Source of the DNA: Kwoniella bestiolae CBS 10118
Lineage: Eukaryota > Basidiomycota > Tremellomycetes > Tremellales > Cryptococcaceae
Reading direction: 5' to 3'
DNA length: 64,000 nt
Assembly (NCBI RefSeq): GCF_000512585.2
Contig: NC_089245.1
Coordinates: 248,001-312,000, forward strand
Made by a program: the position numbers and the translations under genes. Shown here piece by piece: positions 35,501 through 47,543 of this stretch (positions are counted from its first letter, which is position 1; every line of letters begins with the position of its first letter). Under the pieces are notes generated by a model. That model did not search any database. It saw only the letters and a program-made list of their open reading frames with translations, and was not told where the DNA came from.

Positions 35501-37365
35501 GTGAGTGCCATTTTCACCCCAGTTTTGCTCGAACACCCTGACTGACAGATTTGAAGTTTCTCTTGTGCCCTCTTTGATCCCAATGGGGAACTTGTCGCCA
35601 ACGCACCCAACGTCCCAGCCCACCTTGGATCTATGCAGTATGCAGTGATCTACCAGGCTAACAGAAGGAAGGGACAACTCCGACCTGGAGACTTCTTGTT
35701 GTCTAATGAGCACACTGCTGGTGGTGGTCACAGACCAGATATCACCGTAAGTGCCCACGAAGTCTCTTTCATATATCTAGAACTAACTTGATGCTTATCA
35801 GGTCATTCAACCCGTATTTGACGAAGCTGGAAAAGAGATTGTCTTCTGGGTTGCTGCCCGAGGACATCACACAGATATCGGAGGATTGGAAGGAAACTCC
35901 CATCACCCCAACCAGATTGACAGTATGGAAGAAGGTGTACGATTCGAGTCTACTTTCATCGTACGAGATGGCGTATTCAACGAGAAGGAAGTTGTCGACG
36001 CGTTCATGGCTGCTGGTGATTACCCCAACTGTAAACCCACCAAGAGGATCGATCACAATTTATCGGATCTCAAAGCTCAAGTTTCCGCTTGTGCCGTTGG
36101 CACTGCCCAACTCCACGCTTTGTTCGAGGAATATGGTAAAGACGTGGTACACTTCTACATGAGAGGTATGTTACACTTCTCCATCTCAATCTAGATGAAT
36201 TTGTTGAGCTGATGAGTCTGCTCTAGCGATCCGAAAGAACGCGGAAGCATGTACTCGAGATGCTCTTCGACCTTACGCCGGAAAGACCTACGAAGCCACA
36301 GACTACTTCGATGATGGTACGGTCGTTAAAGTCAAGATCGATGTCAACGAAGATGGAAGTGCGACATTCGATTTCACCGGTACCGGTCCAGAGGTACTTG
36401 CCAACTTCAATGCCCCTCCCGCTATCACTCGATCAGGTATTCTCTACTGCTTGCGAACTATGAGCGGTACAGATATACCCATGAACGCCGGTGTACTTGC
36501 TCCTCTCAACATCATCATACCTGAGGAATCTGTTCTTTCCGCTGGTGAAGATGCCGCTGTCTCGCAAGGTAATGGTGAAGTCGCTCAAAGAGTCGCCGAT
36601 ATAGTATTTACCGCATTCAACGTCATGTCTGGTTCTCATGGGTCTATGAATGGTACTCACTTGATGTACAAGAAATACACCTGGGCTGAGACCAGTAAGT
36701 CACGTCGTGCTGTTAAACGTGCATGATTACAAGCTGATCATTGTGACTTATAGCTTGCGGTGGTGCTTCTGCCGGACCAACATGGGACGGTCAATCTGCC
36801 GTACACACCAACATGACCAACACCAAGATCGGTGATCTTGAATTGCTCGAGAGTCGATTCCCCGCTATATTGCGAGAATTCAGTATCAGACGAGGTACCG
36901 GTGGAGCGGGTCAGCATCGTGGAGGAGATGGTATCATCCGTATCTACGAGGCCAGAGTGGATATGGACGCAAGTCACGATGGTCAACGAAGAGTCATTGC
37001 TCCTCATGGAACAGAGGGTGGAGAAGATGGTATAAGGGGTGCCTCATACCTCAGAAAGAGGAAAAGAAATGGTGGATTCAGGACTGTTAAGCTTAAGCCT
37101 GCTCATCAAATCTCGTAAGTACTCTCTACCATATCCATGCGAATGAAGCTGATGGAGATTGTGATGCAGGATGTTGGCTGGTGAACAGCTCATCGTACAT
37201 ACTGCTGGTGCTGGTGGATGGGGTACCCCACCAGGTAAAGAGAAGAATCAGAATGGGGCTCAAGGGTCATATGTCGTCTCCAAGCCTGGTAGTCAACCTC
37301 CTCCATTTACCAGAGCTAATGGAAGTGTTTCTCAATGGAATCAGACTCAAGCTGAGTGTGATTAA
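32520..37365 (+). CDS. OXP1: 5-oxoprolinase (ATP-hydrolysing)
   Basis: Converts 5-oxo-L-proline and ATP to L-glutamate in the cytosol, closing the glutathione (gamma-glutamyl) cycle. Seventeen exons: 32520-32579, 32651-32718, 32789-32963, 33022-33096, 33161-33314, 33367-33732, 33795-33886, 33945-34141, 34189-34262, 34318-34609, 34662-35291, 35342-35500, 35557-35746, 35802-36165, 36227-36694, 36754-37114, 37170-37365; 1306 residues, close to the yeast enzyme. The HyuA half shows CIDRGGTFCDV, FLRMGTTVATNALLERKG, SGPAGGVVG, FDMGGTSTDVSRF and CFGGAGGQHA. The HyuB half shows ANAPNVPAHLGSMQ, LSNEHTAGGGHRPDIT, RGHHTDIGG and GGAGQHRGGDG. It heads a run of amino-nitrogen genes. Confidence 0.96.
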
Positions 37366-37970
37366 AGGGTCTTGGTCTATGTGTATTTTGTAGTTTCGTA
37401 TTTCTCCTTCAGGTATATATAGATGAATGCAACACCCAGCGGGTTTCCTGTTTGTTGATTCATCTTGTACAGTGCATGCCCTAGGTCAATGGTAGCTATC
37501 AGCTCATAGGCTTTCTAGGACATGAATTCTTGCGGAGATAAGCATCAGTTTGGGCCGCATCGGCAGCCAAGAGTCGGTGCTTGCAATCTGCTCCTTACTA
37601 TTTGCGATGACTCACATACGAGTGAGTTGAAGATTGAGCCTATGCTCATCGCCTTTCGATCTATAGATATGGAACTTGTGCATCCCAGGTGTGAAATCAC
37701 CGTGTACCAACTTCAGCAATACAACAAGTAGTCGTTGATTGTCAGACCCACAAGATGCATAACAGATCAATCTACAAAAAGCAGCACATTCAATAATCCG
37801 ATTAACTTCCACAACTATGCGAGAGGCGCTGATGCCTTTCAGCCGTATACAAACCTAAAAAAACTAGTATATAATCGAACCTCATGATATGCTAACTAAC
37901 ATATCCCTTTGTAACCTTAAGTGCGCTGTTGAGAGACGCTTCTACCATATTCACAGTTCAGACTTGATAC
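37366..37970. other. Convergent intergenic region
   Basis: This 605-bp gap lies between the 3' ends of the oxoprolinase and transporter genes. I see no gene, hairpin or repeat worth naming in it. Confidence 0.35.
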
Positions 37971-40797
37971 TTAGTAGGTGTATCTGAATTTGGGGTTCTG
38001 CAAGAAAATGACAAGTCATTCAGCTATGATGCGACAACACGGATGATGAGCCATGAATCTTTGCCTCACCTGCTTATCAGTCAGATCCTTCCATTCCGCC
38101 CCAATATCTTCCTCTTGGCCATCGAGAGCAGTCATATACTCTTGCTCTTGAACTACCTTCTTCTTGTTATCTCTCCAGCAGAGGAAGCCGTACAAAGTCA
38201 TGAGACCGAGACAGACACAGTAACCGGTCATCATGACAGTATAGGCGGTGGGGTAGGTGGGATCTTCCTTGGCTCGGAACGATTGGGGTCCTACGAGGTT
38301 CCCAACAGCGTATCCTACATTGTCAAAGAAGTCGTCAGTCCATATAGGCCAAGAGGTTACTTCACCAGTGTGGACAACCTCCACATCCCATCTCACGTCG
38401 CGGAACCAAATTCGTGCTCCTGAGATCGAAAATCTCCGAGACGCGTGAACCCCACGTGCTAGTGCCACATTCACCCTTCCATCGCTCCTCATCGTCGAAA
38501 GAGGCTTCCTCATCATCACAACTCACCTAGATATGAGATTCCAAAGACAGCTACCTTCTTGGAGGTCCCTCCTACGTTCCTATACATAATGAGCTGACCA
38601 TATACCATGTAGGGAGCCTTTTAAATCGCAGAAGAAGCATCAGCATCGCGGGAACGGGGAGGTCAAAGTTGGGGGTCGAATTTTGGGATGATCTAGAACG
38701 GCGAGGTCAAAGTTGGGGGTTGAAATTTGGGATGATCTCCGAGAACTCACCCAATACATATATACAATGTATAAACCTGCTAAAGATCCACCGATGTTGC
38801 TGTGGGGGACGACTTTCAAGACGATTGTACCGATCAGACAGACTGGGAGGCGAGAATGAGCTGTCAGAGTTCTGAAGTCTTCATTGTGTGGATTTGACTT
38901 ACCAAGGACTGATCCCATGGCGCAAAGAAGAGGTTGACGAGTTCGGTTGGCCAACCACACCCAGAACAAAGCTGCGAACCATCCGATGGGTCCCTAGAAG
39001 GCTAGGGATCAGCTTATCATGATGTGGTTGAATATGAGGGTCGAGCTCACGGTAGGCATATTCATGAGGGTCAATTGCTTGACGTTGAAGTTCAAACCTT
39101 TGACTACGATTGAGTAGAATCCGGATAAACCACCATTGGGAATGTTGAGGCTGCAGCATGGACCGAATTCAGCGCAGCTCAGCAGTATAGGTCGAGGCGA
39201 TACTCTTTGGGTGATCACTCACGTGATTGAGATAAGAAAATATAGCCAAGTTCGAATATCAAGCAAGGCCTCTTTGACTTGATCCATTTTGGTCTGACAC
39301 ACGCCAAGTCAGCTGGGAAGTTCAGTTGGACTTACGATGTACACTCACGTGTGTGTTGACCATACCGGTTTGGTTCCCTGCGAGTCTGGCCACAGCAATA
39401 TATCGCTGTCTTTCGGTCTATGCCATGACGTTAGTACATTATCTTGGATGTGCTGAAGTCGTCGATCCACTTACCAACCACCAGGCTTTGGTAGGGTTGG
39501 AGGGGAAGAAGATCCAGTCCAAGACACCGAAGGTGACCGAAATACAACTGTGATCACCTGCGGTCAGCAGAATCCATTTCAGCATTTGAAACGCAACTCA
39601 CGCAGTGATCAAGAACAATAGTTGCCATCGCGAAAGAAGGGAAGTTGGAGTGTAAAATTGCACGGCATACCTTTACACACAATGACACTCGTGTCAGCTG
39701 CTAACGCAACAACGGTATGACAATCTACACTTACGATAACAGCCCGTTCACTACTGAGGAAAGAGTGTTGAAGACGATGACAGTTCTTATACCTTGTTCC
39801 TCCTTCTTCCACCACATACCGATCTACAGATGCAACAAAATTTAGTATGTGTATTTTTGTGCATATCTGAGGGAGCACAACTTACCACAAGACCAGCACC
39901 AGAAGTGTTCATACCCTCGAACATACCCAGGATGAAACGGCATGCTTGGAGACCACCAGCATTCTTGACACCAATGGTGGCGAATGTCATAATCCCAAAC
40001 ATGAAGACGTTGACGGCGAATACCTGCATATATCTCTCATCAGTCGCCTACCCAGTCTCTGATCATAGTGTGAAGATCAAAGTATACCTTTCCAGTGGGG
40101 AGCTTTTGAATAAGCCATGATTGAGGGAAAACAGTCAAGATCGAACCGAAGAAAACTATGTTGTGATACATATCCATTTAGCTTGGAACCAACTGGCAAT
40201 TGTAGCGATTAGTACTTACTGATAGAACTACTCCAGGAGTATTGTTGGCCCACAAGATGCAATTCTTCCCGAAGACCAAAACTGGCGGAAGTTCCTGCAT
40301 TGTTCTGTCAACATCTCGACAGAAGGGCGATCGACAAGGGTGCGACCTACCCAGAATGACTTTGTCCACTCCTCCCAAGAGCAACGACATCGTCACAAGT
40401 GGAAGTACGATAAAATCGAGCTTTACAAGTCGATTCTTTAGCTCCATCACTTCGATGACTCGTACAGAGTCGAATTTACCTTTCTCAGAATCGCTTTCTC
40501 CTCGGCCTCCGTCCAGGGAGCCATGATCTCGTGCGCATCGGGTCGTCGAGCCAATTCAGCGAAGAACTCAGCCCCGACATCGTACTGCCCGCCCCACCAG
40601 TCAGGTTAGATATAACCACCTGATCTTGCGCCGAGTCGCGAGGGTGGACAAACACCTACATTCTTATCTTTGATAGCGTCAAGATCTTTCGTATGAAGCA
40701 CAGGTTCATCAGGAGCATGATCAACGACCCGAGGTTCGATGATATCTCCTTTCTCTCGATCGTCGTGTTCGTGTTCGTGCTGGTATGCGGGTCCCAT
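37971..40797 (-). CDS. MFS transporter, Dal5/allantoate-permease (anion:cation symporter) type
   Basis: Seventeen exons in gene order: 40797-40660, 40584-40480, 40435-40351, 40294-40220, 40155-40088, 40023-39886, 39823-39735, 39670-39602, 39547-39475, 39417-39349, 39293-39223, 39150-39051, 38993-38903, 38842-38751, 38617-38527, 38314-38070, 37997-37971; 541 residues. The family start TEAEEKAILRK-NRLVKLDFIVLPL, then LVGQQYSWSSSIFFGSILTV, the CRFILGMFEGMNTSG loop and the tail DLTDKQNPKFRYTY mark the Dal5 group. Members take up allantoate, ureidosuccinate, small peptides, nicotinate or related anions, so the substrate cannot be read here. About 12 membrane segments are expected. It shares a divergent promoter with the flavin oxidase. 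Introns 14 and 15 (133 and 212 nt) are unusually long. Confidence 0.92.
38659..38738. repeat. 36-bp tandem duplication (44-bp period) inside a transporter intron
   Basis: Copy 1 at 38659-38694 and copy 2 at 38703-38738 share 34 of 36 bases, separated by 8 bp. Both lie in the intron 38618-38750, making it about 44 nt longer than it would otherwise be. Confidence 0.85.
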
Positions 40798-41514
40798 CTT
40801 GTGTGATCGTGTCGCTCTGTGGACTTCCAGTGATTATCCAAAAAGGGTGAGAGTGGACTTGATGAGAAGGAAAGAAGGGATGAACGGTAATCTGGGGCTC
40901 ATAGTCTTATAAACCCTTCCCTTCCATCTTCCTGCCTAACAACGTATAATGAAACTCGGAAACCTCTTTCCGCTTTATATGTTTAATAACTTGAGACTTT
41001 CCTTGTTTTCTGTAATTGAGGCGCACCGGTCTTCCGCCGACCGCTAACTTACGGCAGACCAATTACCACATTGGGAAATGGTCGTTTTGGTTGGGTAGAT
41101 AACCCTTCAATCATTGAAGATAAGGTCATGTGAGATAAGTACATGTATGAGTCATTGGACAGTGTGCTGCCCTGAATTGGAATGGAGAGGTTTAAATCCG
41201 AAAGTGCAAAAGTGCGAGGTTGGCGCGATAAGGGGAAGGAAGACGTGGTGAATTCACTTGACACACAAAACCACTCCGGATTTCCGAAATGTCTTTTGTC
41301 TGGTCCACTTTCACGGAATGGAATGTCGATGAAGATGGTTCGTGCTTCCTCATACCACGTCTATGCTCGTGCTTGTATGCTTCTGTCGAGTCGGTGTGTA
41401 CTGTATGGTTCATGCAGAATCGATGGAGAATGAAGCATCTTACTGTTGTACATATTCACAGACCTGCGAAAAAGGCGTAGTATTCGTTAATAACATCTGG
41501 ATCAAGAGAACAAG
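40798..41514. promoter_or_regulatory. Shared promoter of transporter and flavin oxidase: GATA sites and CGG dyads
   Basis: The 717 bp between divergent starts contain three GATAAG hexamers (41119-41124, 41134-41139, 41227-41232), the core of the fungal nitrogen GATA-factor site. They also contain one CGG-N10-CCG dyad (40957-40972) and two CGG-N4-CCG dyads (41027-41036, 41077-41086), the kind of site bound by Zn2Cys6 dimers. A Zn2Cys6 gene lies 2.2 kb downstream of the oxidase start. Binding is inferred, not shown. Confidence 0.5.
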
Positions 41515-43262
41515 ATGGTTTCCAAAGACTCAAAGATCCTGGTTGTAGGAGGAGCAGGTACGATGGGCTCTTCTACTGCCCTTCACCTCGCCAGGAGGGG
41601 TTATACCGATGTAAGGATATTGGACATGTTCCAACCTCCTTCAGCAAATTCCGCAGGAAACGATATGAACAAGGTGAGCTCAGCCAGCCATGCACCTGAC
41701 TCACGTCGTTTCGTGATTGTATCCTGACATATCGGTTTTACACAAATGTAGATGATCAGTACACAGTACGTGGAAGGTATATGGGGAAGACTGGCATACG
41801 AAACTTGGGACGCGTGGAATAACGATCGGTTATTTACTCCGTTCTTACATGCCGTTGGGAGGGTGAGTCAATTCACCGAGACCTGCAGAAAAAAAGGACG
41901 ACACCTGAACTGATGAGGTCGATGTAGTTGGATCTAGCTTATAATGACAAAGGACGATTAGAGAGGTTGAGAAAGCAATATGAGTTGAACCTATCATCGG
42001 GCAGAGGGGATAACGTAGAATGGCTGAGTAATAAACAGGATATTCTGAAGAAAGCTTCGTATTTGAAAGGAGGAGATATCGACGTGAGTTACTCTGATCT
42101 CACGAAATCACTGCTGGATGATGGCTGATAGTGAGGGTGCAGGGCTGGGAAGGATTGTACATCAAAGACGCCGGCTGGGTAGCAGCTCGAGATGCCCTCA
42201 CAGCAGTGGGAGCGGAACTTAGAAAGCTGGGGGTTAAAAGTGCTTTTGGATCTTCGGGTACTTTGAAGTCTTTAATTCTGGGCGAGGACGGGAAGACTTG
42301 TAGGGGAGTTAAAACGGCAGATGGGACAGAATGGCCCGCAGATCTGGTAATAATGGCTACAGGTGCTTGGTCGCCTACGTTGATAGATCTTGAGAACCAA
42401 TGTGTTTCGAAGGTGAGTAAGCCCTGGCATCGCTCTGGAAGGTGGTTATGAGGTGCTGAATTCATGCACATGATAACAGTGTTGGCAATTCGGTCATATT
42501 CAGCTCATACCTGAGGAAGTCAGGCAGCTTCAGAATACACCCACCATGTATAGCAGCGAGCTGGTAAGTACCCACTTGATCTCTTCCTTGACTGTGGACT
42601 GACGATAATGGTGGTGTGTAGGGCTTCTTCATGGAACCGTCCCCTCAAGGAGTGATGAAATTCGTTGACGAATTCTAAGGGTATACGCGTATGGCGTCAT
42701 GCAAACCATTTGGAGCCAAGAAAGAAACCACAATGTCTGTACCCCGGTCTCATGCATTGAACCCCACCGACACAATACCAGAGGAAGGCGAAAAAGCAAT
42801 CAGAAAGGTCATCAAAACCTGTTTCCCTCAATTTGCCGATCGACCATTATTTGATAAAGCCATCTGCTGGTGTACGGACTCATATGATGGGAATTGGCTG
42901 TTGACGGAGGATCCAAGATATAAGGGATTGGTATTGGCTACGGGAGATTGTGGACATACGTTCAAGATGTTACCGATCGTTGGGAAGTACGTTGCAGACC
43001 TTATAGAGGGTAAAGTGAGTGTTTGACTACCGCTAGAACAATGATATGGTATATGCTGATGATAGAGGACTTCTAGCTGTCAGAGGAGGACAAGAATAGA
43101 TGGAGATGGCGACCTGAAGGGAGGAGTTCGGGAGACACCGGACGAGAGGGACCTAAACCTGATGATTTGGCTGATAAGCCTGGGTGGTGTCACGATGATG
43201 AGATTCAAGGGGATGCTACCGTTGCAACTCTGAGTAGCAGGATGAACGGGGCCAAGCTTTGA
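41515..43262 (+). pseudogene. Amadoriase-type FAD oxidase (fructosyl amino acid oxidase family), interrupted by an in-frame TAA
   Basis: Family members oxidise glycated or N-alkyl amino acids with FAD in peroxisomes. Seven exons: 41515-41673, 41752-41862, 41928-42083, 42143-42412, 42480-42563, 42622-43014, 43077-43262. All six introns are phase 0 and the frame would give 452 codons. The FAD motif is VVGGAGTMGSSTALHLARRG. The core ATGAWSPTLIDLENQCVSK, the GFFMEPSPQGVMKFVDEF block, then GYTR, FGAKK, ICWCTDSYDGN and VLATGDCGHTFKMLP match amadoriases. A TAA at 42676-42678 replaces one codon between VDEF and GYTR. The frame downstream is intact and ends NGAKL, a PTS1. As read, the product lacks about 170 residues, part of the FAD site and the PTS1. 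Readthrough, RNA editing or sequencing error are alternatives. Confidence 0.85.
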
Positions 43263-43669
43263 GGATTGTAGAGAATGTGATAGATATCTGGACGTTCTGC
43301 GCCCTTGTTGCTCTTGTCCGGCAGAGTTACCCTGAGATACAGCATCATCAGCTGTGCATATGTATACAGTGCACAGACCTCCATCAGTCAGGATTTGAAT
43401 GATTAAAGCGCAGATCATGCTGTGGCATCCATCAAACCGGCAAAAGAGCCAAATGAATGCAAAGAGCCAGCATGTGTATCCTACCCAATATCTCTTATCG
43501 TAGCAATTACCATGACCGAGAAATCGGAGTTCCCAAGTTAAGCGGCCTGCGCGAGCTTATCGGTCCCATCCGGCCTGCTCTTCCCGTAACTGTTTACACC
43601 TTTTCATCGCCGTTCGTTTTCTTCTGAACTTTCCATCATCTTTGATTGACAGATTGGAGACACTCCACC
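43263..43669. promoter_or_regulatory. Upstream region of the Zn2Cys6 factor gene
   Basis: This 407-bp gap contains two CTTATC sites (43494-43499 and 43556-43561), that is GATAAG on the minus strand, matching the GATA sites in the neighbouring divergent promoter. No other gene is seen. Confidence 0.4.
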
Positions 43670-46600
43670 ATGCCAGCCAAGCGCAAAGCTACCGATACCA
43701 ACTCCAATTCCGAGGAGGGCTCTTCGTCGAAAGGTCAGAGCAAGAGGGGGAATCATACATCTAGAGCATGCGATAATTGCAGACGGAGGTGGGTTTCCTG
43801 TTTTCATCTTAATCCCCATGGGTACCCCTCAATCTTTACTGTCTTTGAAAGGATGGCTGATGGGCTGTGTGATGATACAGGAAGATACGATGCGATGGGC
43901 AGTTCCCTCAGTGCGGTGTTTGTAGAGAACGGGATTGTCCGTGCGAGTACAAGGACGAAGATAAGCGGAAGTGAGTTATACCAGCCTTTTTTGAGACCGG
44001 TAAGATGGGTGAAACTGATGAACTGATCGGGTTGATACCACAGAACCCACCAAGAACATATGGAAGAGTTGAACAACAGGATGGATAGATTCGAGAAGCT
44101 CATAGAAGATTTACTGAGGAATAGCGCTAATGCAAGTGGTGCTTCAAATCAACATGCAATTCCTCCCCTTCAGCCTAGCACAGCGGTCAATGGAGATGTC
44201 AGACAGATAGATCCTATGGTGCCCATCCCCGGAGACAGTGGGATGAATGAAGCTGGACCGAGTAATTGGGCAACGGTACAACATATCCCGGATGTCAGTA
44301 CGTCGACCTTTCAAGAACAATCAGACCCAGGAGTATCACCTGTGGCTTCGTCGAAACTTAGAAATCTGGGTGGGACAGGTGGATATGAGCGGTTTCAGGT
44401 GAGTTTTTCGCCCTCGAAACCGTCCTCTCCGCTCTCATACCTCTCTCTCAGGTATATGATTGACTGATAGCTCATGATGAGACAGAGAGTAGAAGAGTCA
44501 GCAGGCGCATTGCTCCAATACGGTCCCACCTCCCTCTGGACAGTCACCAGCCCTCGCGAAACGCGCAACGAACTATCCCCCGATCTGATAGAATTAGGCA
44601 GTGGAGATTGGATAGATTGGTCGCATAACCTCCCCGAAGCCTTGAATCTCAGCAGAACAATCCATGATCAGATTATCGAGTACTTCAGTGCATTCTACGC
44701 TCCATGGGGAATATCCGTCGACATACCCTCCTTCCTGGTCGATCTGAATAGGTGTAATCTTGTTAGAGCGAACACACAATCAAGACCACAACAAAGTCGG
44801 ACGGCCTCGTACTCCCCCTTACTTCATTGCTGTGTAATTTATCTGGGACTGAGGTTAATCAAGCATGAATATCCGAGTTTGATGAAGACCTACGAGAGTG
44901 TGTTTATCAAACATGGTATGAATCTGCTGTTGGAGGAATGCGATCATACGGCGCTGAGCTCGCTGAGGGCATATAACCTGTTTTCGACGTGAGTGTTTTC
45001 AATGTTTAACCTGATGTCTCGACCCAGACATATTGTCAAAGGACGAGACAGCTGACTTGGCATCATGCAGCTGCGTACACTTCGTGAGAATGTCGTCGAA
45101 TGAGAATGCATTCAATGCCGTGCATAGACAGTTCGCGACTGGCTATCTGTATTCTGGAATGGCTATAGCTGGTGTGCATGCTGTGAGTGAAGTCATCCTA
45201 TGGGCTCAATGTTGATGTTGCTTTAATTGACAATGCTTACTTGTGTTCCGTCAATAGCTCGGTCTCAACATAAACGTAAGTTATGGTAAAATGCAAGAAG
45301 ACCTTCATGGCTGAAGAGTGTTTGGCGGACTGATATCACCTTGTCTGTGTATAGTGCGCAGAATACGTCAGCAGGGGCTTGATAAGTGAAAAAGAGCGTA
45401 ATCTGCGAGAATACGCATTCTGGACTATCTACATATCAGACACAGTCAGTTGTCCCTCCCCCCACCCCGTCATCCGTCAATTCCACATTTGCTGTGTGAT
45501 CGATGTTGACGATTGTGTCAGCTGCGAGCACTAGCAGCAGGTCGTCAACCTATGTTTCCCGATCATTCCGAGGTACCTGTTCCTACCATCGATGCAACGA
45601 TGGACGAGACCTTATGGGTCACGCCTTCGATATCTCCAGGCAGCGGAATAGGAGTAAGGTCCATGAGGTCAACGACATTCCATTGGATGGCTAGGCTGGC
45701 AAGGATCTGTAGATCTATCTTAGAGAATTTGTGAGTGGAGTTTCCAACTCATCACGATACCCCAGATTCCCACTCACATCTAATTTCTGCATGATCCTTC
45801 TTCCCGGAAGACATGACTCACAACCAATCGGTACGCAGATACTCCCCCGCCTCCCGTTCTACCAGGCAAGACGACTCCATCGACACAGTCTCCCTCAAGC
45901 TTGATGATTGGTACAAGCGCTTTCCCTTGCGTCCCATCGAAATCACCCCTCTACCGCACATCCTACTACTGCACATGTATTACCATCTCTCGGTGATATT
46001 TGTGCACAGACCATTTTACAGGGGACATAGGATGGGGTCGGCAGCGAGGTGTAATACTGCTGCGGTACATATTTTGGAGCTATTGCATGTAAGTCTTATC
46101 GTCCATCTCGATTGATCATGGTCATTGATATTGTATGTGGGTTTGAATCCAGATTTTCAAGAGAACTCATCAGATACGATACGCCCATCATAATATGAGT
46201 GAGTCATTCTTAGCGTTTGATCTCCGACACAGCCTATCTTTATCTGTCAAAACCTCATCTACAGAGCAAGATTGGGGATGCTGATGGTATCATATGAAAC
46301 TATAGTCAATGTGATATTCGGAGCGGCTACGATATTCTTATTGCAAATTGCCGAACCATCCAGTACGACCGATGGCGAAGAGCATAAGAGGAATTTCGAT
46401 CAATGCGTGAGTATTAGCTTCCTACCTCTCACCAAGGTATTTTGCGAGCTTCTTTTCGGTTATCAGGAGGTTCCAAGTAGGTTGACAAGCCTCAATTGCG
46501 TATAGGTGGACTTCATGGCCGAACTGAGCCTGACATGGGTCGAAGCGGGAATCACACGAAATATCCTCATAGCTCTTCAAACAGAATACGAGTTACCGAG

Positions 46601-46814
46601 ACTCCCTCATGGAAATGGACAAACGCCTCAGGGAGGGATGGGTATGGGTGTGGGCTTAGTAGGTATGCCGAATACGGATATGAGTACTACGACTGTACCG
46701 TGGATAGATCCTTTTAATGATATGCAGGATATATGGGGTATGATGTTTAATGATCAGAGTTTTCAATGGCAGGATTTCGGGAATGGGAATGGGAATGGGG
46801 ATGGTGGTCAATAG
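43670..46814 (+). CDS. Zn2Cys6 fungal transcription factor with fungal_trans domain
   Basis: Twelve exons: 43670-43788, 43881-43970, 44044-44398, 44486-44988, 45071-45182, 45258-45275, 45355-45444, 45522-45730, 45839-46088, 46153-46198, 46267-46406, 46506-46814; 746 residues. The binuclear cluster ACDNCRRRKIRCDGQFPQC, then GVC and CPC, sits at about residues 33-60 and is split by an intron. A coiled-coil segment, EHMEELNNRMDRFEKLIEDLL, follows and suggests dimer binding. The middle homology region has YFSAFYAPWGISVDIPSFL, HCCVIYLGLRL, ALGLNIN, REYAFWTIYISDTLRALAAGR and HPFYRG-like motifs. The C-terminus is Gly/Asn/Met-rich. Exon 6 is 18 nt. Exon 11 uses a CAGAG acceptor, the least certain junction. 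Position suggests control of the adjacent oxidase, transporter and oxoprolinase; this is inference. Confidence 0.9.
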
Positions 46815-46945
46815 GTTGTATGATATGCAGGAGTTATTGTACCTTCTCACTCTCACCATGCCGAGATGATATCACATGCATGGTCATGACAGTGACCTAC
46901 GTTGAAAGATACATACGAAAAGGGGTTACATACAAGGGTGAAAAA

Positions 46946-46988
46946 CCCCAGAGGTAAAACCTTCTTTGAGGATAAATTCTCTCTGGGG
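46946..46988. terminator. Inverted repeat in 3' flank of the Zn2Cys6 gene
   Basis: CCCCAGAG at 46946-46953 pairs with CTCTGGGG at 46981-46988 across 27 nt. A run of A flanks both arms. It could be a 3'-UTR hairpin; a terminator role is only a guess. Confidence 0.35.
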
Positions 46989-47543
46989 AAAACCCATGGA
47001 GCGATGAAGTTCTCCATATCTAAGAAGAGATTTGGGCATGACGGGTTTGAAGATGTGAAAATACACCGTATATATGGTGAAGAAGGGAAGATGTCTACGT
47101 ATGTCTATAGATGCCAGCTTCGAGAATAGTTTTGTTCGTTTTGGTTGGATATGAGATACAGATCGGTACTGGGGTCAGAGGAAGGGGGAAAAGAAAAATA
47201 ATATAGTAATTAGAACGAAAGATGATATAGCAAATAAAACAGAACAGGTCATATGTAACATTGGAAGGCCAAGAGATTTTGCACTCTGGCCGTAAGGCTT
47301 GTGGAAAGAAGCACAAGAGAGAAAAGCGAAAATTGAACGGAAAACAAGATCAAAAGCAAAGTGAAATACCAGATGAAAGAACAAGTAAGAATTATAATCC
47401 CGACAGGAGTTGAATCCCATGCACCCACCCACCCGTCCGCTAGGGACAAACTACAAAAAGTAAAGAGAAAAGAAAAGAAAAAGGTGATGAGCGAAAATTA
47501 AGAGAAATTAGAACGGAGCAGAGAGAAGAGCTCGAAGACGAGA

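Noticed and set aside
38016..38519. 167-residue open frame at the transporter 3' end
   Set aside because: It reads through introns 15 and 16. Removing them restores the family segments GYAVGNLVGPQSF and DLTDKQNPKFRYTY.
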